A model generated the notes under the pieces. The model was not told the DNA's origin and searched no databases. It saw only the letters and a program-made list of their open reading frames with translations. Made by a program: the position numbers and the translations under genes. DNA of 31,577 nucleotides from a virus, in IMG/VR virus record IMGVR_UViG_3300046011_004608, positions 1-31,577 of that record; one strand, 5' to 3'. Below, piece by piece: positions 26,811 through 31,577 of the stretch (the stretch's first letter is position 1; the number at the start of each line of letters is the position of its first letter).

Positions 26811-27072
26811 CGTCTATAATAGCTACATCTTCAATTCTTATAATATATACTGTTTTGTTGTCTGGATCAAATGAATGTGCTGCGTGGCGATCATACCATA
26901 TAACACTACCCTTTTGTAAAACATCTCCAAATCTACCAGGTTCAATAACAGTTCCTTTGAAATACCTAAGATCTTTATTCTGCGATTCTGTTATTTCCAT
27001 ACCAGCAATCATCTTAGGAGCTTCTTTGATCTTATCAACTACTATATAATTGTTTATTGCTCTATACTTCAT
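26794..27072 (-). CDS. groES: GroES-type co-chaperonin
   Basis: A 92-residue protein of GroES length (E. coli 97). It begins YRAINNYIVVDKI (GroES IRPLHDRVIVKR), has a mobile loop ending AGMEIT (GroES GGIVLT), then FKGTVIEPGR (GroES TRGEVLAVGNG) and a closing strand VYIIRIEDVAII. The hydrophobic tripeptide that docks on GroEL is M-E-I here in place of I-V-L. The roof-loop region (E. coli about 45-67) is about 8 residues shorter. It starts one base inside the GroEL stop codon (TAATG at 27072), so the two are coupled and should act together. Order EL-ES is reverse to that of most bacteria. Alignment is by hand. Confidence 0.85.
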   Translation of the reverse strand: MKYRAINNYIVVDKIKEAPKMIAGMEITESQNKDLRYFKGTVIEPGRFGDVLQKGSVIWYDRHAAHSFDPDNKTVYIIRIEDVAIIDDETIS

Positions 27073-28628
27073 TACTCCACTCTTTTATTACTAATTATAC
27101 AATCTGCTGATATTAAAGTTGTTACAACGCTAACAGCGTTTTTTAGCGCCGATTTTGTTACCAAAACCGGATCTATGATACCTTCACTAACCATATCAAC
27201 CACTTCGCCTGTTACAACATTAACACCATAACCTGCCGCTGTAAAAGCTTGAGGCTCCATACCAGCATTATCCATTATTGTGTAAAACGGTGCGGTAATA
27301 GCTTTAAGTAATAATTTCTCCGCTTCGCTTTCAGCATCGATAATTGTCGATGCGTTTAATAGCGCAATTCCTCCCCCTGGAACAATACCTTCTTTCAAAG
27401 CAGCTTTAACTGCGTAAATAGCATCCTCTACTCTATCCTTTTTTTCCTTTAACTCGATTTTTGAGTCTGCCCCAACCTTAATTATGCCAACAATACCTGA
27501 AAGCATCGCTAATCTCTGATTAAGCTTCTTCTTAATAAAGCCGTTCGTCTCATCTTTGATTTTGGCTTTTACTTCTAGAATACGAGCTTGCCTTTCTTCT
27601 TCCGATGCTTCCGTTTGGAAGATCGTAGTTTTATTATCCGTGATCGTTTTCTTCGCAACACCTAATACTGATGGATCAATAAGGTCTAAATCATCACCCA
27701 ATTGCTCATCAATGACTGTTGCTCCAGTTAAAAACGCTAAATCATCAATAAAATCTCTACGTGTTGGCCCAAAACCTGGTGTATCTATAATATTTACCTT
27801 CAAATTACCTTTAACTTTGTTAGCTAAAAGCACATTGAACGGTTGTTGTTCAACTTCAGCTACGATTAATAGCGGTTTTTGCTGCTTTTGGATGAATTCT
27901 AGGACGTTTTGTATCTTTCTAATACTTCCTATAGGCGAAGACACAATTAACACGTAAGGATCGTTTAAAACAGCTAGCTCTTTATCTCTATCTGTCATAA
28001 AATACGGTGATTTTAATCCGCTGTCTATTTGCGTACCTTCAACAAACTCAACATACGTCTCATTCGTTTCAGATTCCTCCATAAACACAACACCATCTTT
28101 CCCAACTTTCTTATACGCCTCGCCAATTTTATCACCGAGGACTTTATCATTATTACAACTGATTGTAGCAACACTTGAAATCTTGTCCCCTTCAACTGGT
28201 ATGCTGATGCTATCCAGGTAATTTGCAACCTTACTAGCACAAGACTCAATACCGTTCTTAATATCTCTAATGCTTCCACTTCCGTTACCTGCATTCTTTA
28301 CTGTTTCTAATAGAGAATGAGCCAGGACGGTAGCTGTAGTAGTACCGTCACCAGCTTCTCTAACTGTGTTACTAGCGGCCTCTTTAATTAATGTTGCCCC
28401 TATATTTTCAACCGGGTCTATCAAGACTACGGATTCTGCAACCGTTACACCGTCTTTTGTTATTACCGGTCTACCCATGGAATCTTCGTATATCACGCAT
28501 TTTCCTGAAGCACCTAATGTTGACTTCACTGCGTTTGCTAACTTTGAAACTCCACTTCTTATCTTGTCGCTGGCTTCTGCGCCAAACGTTAAATCTTTTA
28601 CTATTGAACTTGCATTATTAAATTCCAT
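27072..28628 (-). CDS. groEL: GroEL-type chaperonin (518 aa)
   Basis: A 518-residue group I chaperonin (E. coli 548). The nucleotide pocket is intact: TLGASG (37-42), TKDGVTVA with D59 (E. coli D52), GDGTTTATVLA with D94 (D87) and KKDRVEDAIYAV with D402 (D398, needed for ATP hydrolysis), then PGGGIALL. The apical domain is clear (KPLLIVAEVEQQPFNVLLAN, then TPGFGPTRRDF). The C-terminal GGM tail is missing; the protein ends SNKRVE. It folds proteins in an ATP cycle with GroES, here most likely phage proteins such as capsid or fibre. Inter-ring positions differ from E. coli (see findings). The gene lies in a run of small phage genes, not next to host genes. Confidence 0.95.
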   Translation of the reverse strand: MEFNNASSIVKDLTFGAEASDKIRSGVSKLANAVKSTLGASGKCVIYEDSMGRPVITKDGVTVAESVVLIDPVENIGATLIKEAASNTVREAGDGTTTATVLAHSLLETVKNAGNGSGSIRDIKNGIESCASKVANYLDSISIPVEGDKISSVATISCNNDKVLGDKIGEAYKKVGKDGVVFMEESETNETYVEFVEGTQIDSGLKSPYFMTDRDKELAVLNDPYVLIVSSPIGSIRKIQNVLEFIQKQQKPLLIVAEVEQQPFNVLLANKVKGNLKVNIIDTPGFGPTRRDFIDDLAFLTGATVIDEQLGDDLDLIDPSVLGVAKKTITDNKTTIFQTEASEEERQARILEVKAKIKDETNGFIKKKLNQRLAMLSGIVGIIKVGADSKIELKEKKDRVEDAIYAVKAALKEGIVPGGGIALLNASTIIDAESEAEKLLLKAITAPFYTIMDNAGMEPQAFTAAGYGVNVVTGEVVDMVSEGIIDPVLVTKSALKNAVSVVTTLISADCIISNKRVE

Positions 28629-28655
28629 TTTATTATGTCTTATTTGATTAAATTT

Positions 28656-28931
28656 TTATTCGAATGTTTTTACCACTTCTGGCGTGTAATATGCTATTTT
28701 CTCGCTGTAATGCTCTATCGTATTATCAATAGCTTCCTCAGCTTCCTCAATAGTCGTTCTACGTGTCATGCCGTGAAAACGGTTTTCATCGTATTTATTC
28801 CTAAACTCTGTCTGGTAATAGCCGCTTGGTAAGTGTACAATTCTCCAATTCTTCTTCTGCACTAAGTGCGCCCAGGTCTCTTGCTGGTCTTTCGACGGCA
28901 ATGTTGTCGTCGATGTGTAATAAACTGCCAT
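28656..28931 (-). CDS. Small protein of unknown function (91 aa)
   Basis: A 91-residue protein: an N-terminal strand (MAVYYTSTTTLPSKD), a W/R-rich middle (WAHLVQKKNWRIVHLPSGYY, FRNKYDENRF) and an acidic helix (IEEAEEAIDNTIEHYSEKI). It lies directly upstream of GroEL in the transcript, with a 27-bp gap. I do not recognise the family. It could be a chaperonin client or partner only by position; there is no sequence support for that. Confidence 0.6.
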   Translation of the reverse strand: MAVYYTSTTTLPSKDQQETWAHLVQKKNWRIVHLPSGYYQTEFRNKYDENRFHGMTRRTTIEEAEEAIDNTIEHYSEKIAYYTPEVVKTFE

Positions 28932-28959
28932 GGTTTAATTGGTTTTAATTATTAATATA

Positions 28960-29217
28960 TTAAGTTAATCTAATCTTAACTGCTCCGCTTGTGTGGTATA
29001 ATCCTCCTACTGGTACATTTAATAAAGCGGCTGCCGCGTCATTAGCTGCACTTGGTAATGTTAATTGGTTTAGGTTTGCTTCAACGTAATTCAATACGCT
29101 TTGTACTGTATAATTTTTGGTTTTTCCATTTTCGGCTCCTTCTGCTCCGTCAGTTCCAATCCACTTGTCTTCTGCGTTTAAAGTGCCATCAGTATTATAA
29201 TTACTTACTCTTGCCAT
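28960..29217 (-). CDS. Short adhesin-like protein with DKWIGTD N-module (85 aa)
   Basis: An 85-residue protein starting MARVSNYNTDGTLNAEDKWI followed by GTDG...KNYTVQS, the same module as at the start of the 236-residue virion protein (23379-24089). The end, AALLNVPVGGLYHTSGAVKI and RLT, is a short domain (VPVGGLYxtxGxVkiR) that I recall from many marine phage proteins. It is a stand-alone copy of attachment and end modules without the middle, so it may cap or compete at the same virion site. It sits 3 bp from the 205-residue gene. Confidence 0.65.
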   Translation of the reverse strand: MARVSNYNTDGTLNAEDKWIGTDGAEGAENGKTKNYTVQSVLNYVEANLNQLTLPSAANDAAAALLNVPVGGLYHTSGAVKIRLT

Positions 29218-29220
29218 TAT

Positions 29221-29838
29221 TTACTTTGTTAGTGAGTTTTTATTTTTATTAGTTTTATTTTTATTAGATATAGCTTCACTCATTTTATCTCCAGATACTG
29301 TAGCGATGCCTGCCGCTAATTTAGAGTTTTTAGCAGCTTTAGCCGCTTGAAATAATTTAGGTGTTCTCGTAGCGGTTTTCTTTAAAACTTCAAACCCTGT
29401 TTTAGCTGCTTTAACTTTACTGCCTAAAGGCACAGCTGAAATAACATCTAAAACATCCTTAAGTAATCTATCTTTTTTCCAATTGCCAGTTTCCGCCATC
29501 ATACCTATATGTTGAACTCCACGCTTTGCATCTCCCCAACTTGAAATCCCAGTTGGATCCGCTATAAGTGCATCAGGTTTATTTTTTGTTTCATAATCTT
29601 GTCGCTTTTCTAAATTTGACATTTTTTGATTCGCTTCGTATTTCTGAAACTCCTTTGATTCTGTTACATCTTTACCGTCTTTTGCTAACTTGTACTCAGT
29701 TTTACCCGACTGGTTTAATGTAGGCGTCTCTGTATATCCTTTTTTCTTACCAAACTTTTTATCCTGGTATTCTTTCAACGCGTTAGTCGAAGGTGATTTT
29801 GTTTGCTTGAATGGAGAACTTTTTTGTGTGTATGCCAT
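29221..29838 (-). CDS. Basic protein with SPFK leader (205 aa)
   Basis: A 205-residue, strongly basic protein starting MAYTQKSSPFKQTKSPSTNA. Residues about 10-100 are K/E/Q-rich and probably disordered; about 125-185 contains amphipathic or hydrophobic helices (LLKDVLDVISAVPLGSKVKA, AAKNSKLAAGIATV), ending in a K/N-rich tail. It carries the SPxK leader motif and overlaps the 48-codon gene (TAATG). An internal virion protein ejected with DNA, or a membrane-active protein, would fit the composition, but there is no direct evidence. Confidence 0.6.
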   Translation of the reverse strand: MAYTQKSSPFKQTKSPSTNALKEYQDKKFGKKKGYTETPTLNQSGKTEYKLAKDGKDVTESKEFQKYEANQKMSNLEKRQDYETKNKPDALIADPTGISSWGDAKRGVQHIGMMAETGNWKKDRLLKDVLDVISAVPLGSKVKAAKTGFEVLKKTATRTPKLFQAAKAAKNSKLAAGIATVSGDKMSEAISNKNKTNKNKNSLTK

Positions 29839-29984
29839 TATTTCTTTGCTTTAATTTTTTTAGCTTGCGCCAACATCGCTTTAGTAGGTTTTTTACCACT
29901 ACCTTTATTATCGCGCATGTTATCCCATAATCCTCTTTCAGAGTAGCTACCATCTTTTCGCTTAATCATTTCTTTCTTTGCCAT
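29838..29984 (-). CDS. Small basic conserved protein (48 aa)
   Basis: A 48-codon gene read from the ATG at 29984: MAKKEMIKRKDGSYSERGLW, then DNMRDNKGSGKKPTKAMLAQ and a K-rich end. I recall this plan (MAKKEMIKR.DGSYS.RGLWDN.R.NKGSGKKPT) from many uncultured marine phages, with no known function. Its stop overlaps the next start (TAATG at 29838). Twelve of its residues before the tail are basic, so nucleic acid or capsid binding is possible. Confidence 0.75.
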   Translation of the reverse strand: MAKKEMIKRKDGSYSERGLWDNMRDNKGSGKKPTKAMLAQAKKIKAKK

Positions 29985-29987
29985 GTA

Positions 29988-30233
29988 CTAGAATTTATAA
30001 TTTTCTCTACCTTCTTTTTTTGTACCTAAGCCATCGTTACCTCTATTAGCTTTAGGCGACTTCCAAGTTTTATCCTTGTGATCCCAGTCTTTACCTTCTG
30101 CTTTCGCAGGGGACTTACGACGCATTCTCTGTGCATGAGCTTTCTTATCTCTTCTCTCATCCGTCATAGCGTAAGCTTTATCTCTTGCAGCTTTAGCCCG
30201 CGCAGCCTGTGGCGATAGTTTTTGCTTTGGCAT
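29988..30233 (-). CDS. Basic protein with SPAK motif (81 aa)
   Basis: An 81-residue, very basic protein starting MPKQKLSPQAARAKAARDKA (ATG at 30233; an earlier in-frame ATG at 30308 would add a hydrophobic segment with no support). It has RRKSPAKAEGKDWDHKDKTW and KSPKANRG near the end. The composition (K, R, A, S/P) resembles nucleoid-binding or capsid-internal proteins. It is the first gene of the leftward run, next to the noncoding control region, and 3 bp from the 48-codon gene. Confidence 0.65.
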   Translation of the reverse strand: MPKQKLSPQAARAKAARDKAYAMTDERRDKKAHAQRMRRKSPAKAEGKDWDHKDKTWKSPKANRGNDGLGTKKEGRENYKF

Positions 30234-30338
30234 AATCATTAATTTTATAATTCTTATAATCGCATAGGAAATGAACAAATTAAAAATGCGACGATAGCCA
30301 CTTACCATACATTATAACGCCCTATTGTCACGTTTTGA

Positions 30339-30400
30339 AAAATATTTTGTTAGATATATATAGGTTTGTAAAATACTTTGTTAGATGTATATATGTTTGT
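30339..30400 (+). repeat. 31-bp tandem repeat with promoter-like cores
   Basis: Two head-to-tail units of 31 bp (30339-30369 and 30370-30400) differ at about three positions. Each includes TTTTGTTAGAT or CTTTGTTAGAT and ends in a TAnnTTTG box (TAGGTTTG at 30361-30368, TATGTTTG at 30392-30399). An upstream TTG lies 23 bp before each box, a little further than the usual Bacteroidota spacing of 19-21. These may be weak rightward promoters or binding sites for a regulator. Confidence 0.6.
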
Positions 30401-30420
30401 TGTTATAATATAGCATATAC

Positions 30421-30442
30421 CTTCATACCCCTTGAGGGGAAG
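30421..30442 (+). other. Hairpin CTTC-ATA-CCCC-TTGA-GGGG-AAG
   Basis: CCCC and GGGG (30428-30439) pair around a TTGA loop, and the flanking CTT/AAG can pair around an ATA bulge. It stands about 20 bp after the tandem repeat and before a pyrimidine-rich stretch. It may be part of a short leader RNA or a weak terminator. Confidence 0.4.
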
Positions 30443-30478
30443 TCACTTCTTTTAACCCAGCCCCCTATCGTTTTGTTT

Positions 30479-30496
30479 CGTTTGATGAAACGTTTT
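30479..30496 (+). terminator. Possible intrinsic terminator (CGTTT-GATG-AAACG-TTTT)
   Basis: A 5-bp stem CGTTT/AAACG with a GATG loop is followed by TTTT. The stem is short and AT-rich, so it is only a weak candidate for ending a plus-strand RNA that starts near the tandem repeat. Confidence 0.3.
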
Positions 30497-30601
30497 GGGT
30501 TTAGCTATTAGTGCTGCATGTATGTACTTGACTGCATTGGTATGTATTTTGTACGATATTAGGGATTTTGTGTACGTATTGGGATATTACCTCTACCACA
30601 T

Positions 30602-30651
30602 AGCGCAGCGAGCGAAGCGAAGCGTAGCGTATAGCATACGCGTATAGCATA
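30602..30651. repeat. GC-rich AGCG patch and TATAGCATA direct repeats
   Basis: Six AGCG tetramers start at 30602, 30607, 30611, 30616, 30621 and 30626, a nearly regular 5-bp spacing in otherwise AT-rich DNA. They run into GTATAGCATA at 30629-30638 and again at 30642-30651, flanking a perfect palindrome ATACGCGTAT (30636-30645). A third TATAGCATA is at 30409-30417. The arrangement resembles iterons or a multi-site operator immediately upstream of the first rightward promoter. Confidence 0.55.
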
Positions 30652-30655
30652 TAGG

Positions 30656-30687
30656 GTTGATACGGACTATAAAGGATAATATATTTG
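30656..30687 (+). promoter_or_regulatory. Bacteroidota-type promoter, copy 1
   Basis: GTTGATACGGA (TTG at 30657-30659), a 20-bp spacer, then TATATTTG at 30680-30687, an exact fit to TTG-N20-TAnnTTTG. GATAAT (30675-30680) lies at the end of the spacer. No gene starts before copy 2, so it may reinforce it. Confidence 0.7.
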
Positions 30688-30740
30688 AACCTAAAATAAA
30701 GGGGTTATTTAAAAAATAAATAATATATTAAAAATATAAG

Positions 30741-30772
30741 GTTGATACGGACTAATATAGATAATATAGTTG
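30741..30772 (+). promoter_or_regulatory. Bacteroidota-type promoter, copy 2
   Basis: GTTGATACGGA (TTG at 30742-30744), 20-bp spacer, TATAGTTG at 30765-30772 with GATAAT before it. It lies 18 bp upstream of the 43-codon gene at 30791, which also has a TAAATAATT leader before its ATG. Confidence 0.7.
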
Positions 30773-30790
30773 AATATAAAATAAATAATT

Positions 30791-30922
30791 ATGGAATTAA
30801 AATTAACTACCTCAGAAATTAATCAAGTCAAAGAACTGATCTATGATAGAATAGATATAGTTGGTGGTTTTGACAACTTAGAACAAAGTTTAAAAACTTT
30901 ATTAAAAAAGTTACAGAGTTGA
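30791..30922 (+). CDS. Small rightward protein (43 aa), probable early gene
   Basis: A 43-codon gene: MELKLTTSEINQVKELIYDR then IDIVGGFDNLEQSLKTLLKK and LQS. Charged and helical, with no known motif. Its own promoter lies just upstream, and its TGA stop (30920-30922) overlaps the start of promoter copy 3. The start is preceded by AAATAAATAATT, the same kind of leader as in the next two genes. The function is unknown; small early proteins of this type often act on host machinery, but nothing in the sequence shows that. Confidence 0.65.
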   Translation: MELKLTTSEINQVKELIYDRIDIVGGFDNLEQSLKTLLKKLQS

Positions 30923-30949
30923 TACGAATCAATGTAGATAATATAGTTG
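30918..30949 (+). promoter_or_regulatory. Bacteroidota-type promoter, copy 3
   Basis: GTTGATACGAA (TTG at 30919-30921), 20-bp spacer, TATAGTTG at 30942-30949, with GATAAT before it. It overlaps the stop codon of the 43-codon gene and precedes the 42-codon gene at 30982. Confidence 0.7.
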
Positions 30950-30981
30950 TAAATAAATAATAATAATTAAATAAATAAATT

Positions 30982-31110
30982 ATGACTAAAGTTGATCAAG
31001 AATTATTACAAAGAATTGAAGAATTAAAAAACTTCTGTGAAGTTAATGGATATCCATTGAGTGAAGTATTAGAAGAAGAATTAATATATTATAAAGAAGA
31101 ATTAAAATAA
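30982..31110 (+). CDS. Small rightward acidic protein (42 aa), probable early gene
   Basis: A 42-codon gene: MTKVDQELLQRIEELKNFCE, VNGYPLSEVL, then an E/Y-rich end (EEELIYYKEELK). Acidic and helical, one Cys, no known motif. It has promoter copy 3 upstream and an AAATAAATAAATT leader before the ATG. The function is unknown. Its gene stands as one of three single-gene promoter units. Confidence 0.65.
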   Translation: MTKVDQELLQRIEELKNFCEVNGYPLSEVLEEELIYYKEELK

Positions 31111-31116
31111 TATAGA

Positions 31117-31148
31117 GTTGATACGAAGTACTAACGATAATAACAATG
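31117..31148 (+). promoter_or_regulatory. Bacteroidota-type promoter, copy 4 (more divergent)
   Basis: GTTGATACGAA (TTG at 31118-31120), 20-bp spacer, TAACAATG at 31141-31148 in place of TAnnTTTG, with CGATAA before it. It precedes the 109-residue gene at 31180. The -7 box is the weakest of the four. Confidence 0.6.
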
Positions 31149-31179
31149 TAAATAAATAATAACTAAAATAAATAAAATT

Positions 31180-31509
31180 ATGGAAACTAACAAAGAATTA
31201 TTACAACAAGCCATTTCAAAATTGTCTAAAGAAGAGTTGGCATTAATCTTTCCACCTAAACAAATGAAGAACTTTGTAGTGAGAAAGTCATGGTACGGTC
31301 GAGGTCAAATAATAACCTTTACTAATAACAAAGGTCAAACTATAACTTATGACCACGATAAGGCTCTAGATATAATGATGCCAAGGTTAAATATCATGCC
31401 ATGTTGGAACAAACGAGGGTATTGGTCACAATCAACTGATATGCCGGTGAATGTTCGAACTACTGAAGTAATCATCAACAAAGTTGAACCTGAGGTTGTG
31501 GTTGAATAA
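31180..31509 (+). CDS. Unknown rightward protein (109 aa), probable early gene
   Basis: A 109-residue protein. The N-terminal part (METNKELLQQAISKLSKEEL) is helical; then a basic, aromatic middle (MKNFVVRKSWYGRGQIITFT, PCWNKRGYWSQSTDMP) and a V/E-rich end (EVVVE). No motif is recognised. It has promoter copy 4 and the same TAAATAA leader upstream. The sequence after its stop (31510-31577) shows a possible TGAGC-CGTT-GCTCA hairpin at 31553-31566 but is otherwise featureless to the window end. Confidence 0.7.
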   Translation: METNKELLQQAISKLSKEELALIFPPKQMKNFVVRKSWYGRGQIITFTNNKGQTITYDHDKALDIMMPRLNIMPCWNKRGYWSQSTDMPVNVRTTEVIINKVEPEVVVE

Positions 31510-31577
31510 CCACTCCTCGCTCACAGGGGTAACCTCAACACGCTGTAATCACTGAGCCGTTGCTCATGCTTCTTCCC

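Larger units (their letters stand above)
30234..30790. other. Noncoding region between divergent gene sets (control region, possible origin)
   Basis: These 557 bp hold no convincing gene; the longest plus-strand frame from an ATG near 30519 has only 14 codons. From left to right it contains a 31-bp tandem repeat (30339-30400), a hairpin (30421-30442), a second hairpin with a T run (30479-30496), a GC-rich patch of AGCG units (30602-30629), a 10-bp direct repeat (30629-30651) and two promoters (30656-30687, 30741-30772). Leftward genes start at 30233 and rightward genes at 30791, so both transcripts can be controlled here. A replication origin is possible but unproven. Confidence 0.7.

Noticed and set aside
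27556-27957. 133-codon plus-strand frame opposite groEL
   Set aside because: It is antisense to a well-conserved coding sequence and has no recognised motif or promoter; a shadow frame.
28025-28294. 89-codon minus-strand frame inside groEL
   Set aside because: Out of frame with groEL, low-quality composition, and the groEL frame is unbroken; not a frameshift.
30339-30400. Two-unit 31-bp repeat as a CRISPR array
   Set aside because: The units are directly adjacent with no spacers, and there are only two.
31553-31566. TGAGC-CGTT-GCTCA hairpin at the right end as a terminator
   Set aside because: The stem is only 5 bp and the following TGCTTCTTCCC is a poor T-tract; too close to the window end to judge.
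1-31577. Stop-codon recoding, as in some crAss-like phages
   Set aside because: The main genes all read through with standard stops, mostly TAA, and with neighbour-consistent lengths; no in-frame TAG or TGA needed to be skipped.
1-31577. tRNA or rRNA genes
   Set aside because: I saw no cloverleaf-like stretch with a TTCGANTC-type arm; a tRNA search program would be decisive.

Overview
The window is a phage or prophage-like segment with tightly packed genes and an AT-rich base composition. It carries head, tail, lysis and fibre genes and nothing that looks like host housekeeping. The host is most likely a Bacteroidota bacterium, probably a flavobacterium. Three things support this: rightward promoters of the form TTG-N20-TAnnTTTG (the Bacteroidota consensus), starts preceded by TAAATAAAT-type sequence instead of a Shine-Dalgarno, and virion proteins of a type I associate with marine Bacteroidota podoviruses and crAss-like phages. 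No tape measure, sheath or tail-tube gene is visible, which fits a short tail. The crAss-like assignment is from recall of protein families, not from a search.

Everything from 1 to 30233 is on the minus strand and reads right to left. In transcription order: (a) 30233-24101, a cluster of small, often basic proteins, several sharing a short SP[L/F/A]K motif. It also holds a GroEL-GroES chaperonin pair, a winged-helix-like protein and a small HExxH protein. (b) 24089-17859, adhesin or tail-fibre proteins, including a 1171-residue fibre ending in an S74 intramolecular chaperone. (c) 17841-15672, two small unknown proteins and a lysis cassette: holin, second small membrane protein, M15 peptidase endolysin and single-gene (unimolecular) spanin. 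(d) 15633-14320, four small proteins, one with two GroES-like halves. (e) 14320-1, the morphogenesis block: large terminase, portal, scaffold-like protein, major capsid protein, a head-associated protein, two connector or ring-type proteins and a large tail protein running off the left edge. Hairpins at 6911-6940 and 5906-5951 separate capsid, head-associated and connector/tail genes. Many adjacent genes overlap as TAATG, so translation is probably coupled.

Between 30234 and 30790 the strand switches. This noncoding region holds a 31-bp tandem repeat, hairpins, a GC-rich iteron-like patch and the first promoters of the rightward genes. To its right, three small plus-strand genes (43, 42 and 109 codons) each follow a near-identical promoter; these are probably early genes.

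Most notable are the phage-encoded GroEL and GroES, in EL-ES order and with changes at inter-ring and roof positions; a possible tandem GroES-like protein elsewhere; the SPxK motif shared by about seven small proteins; the four-copy promoter; and the unimolecular spanin.
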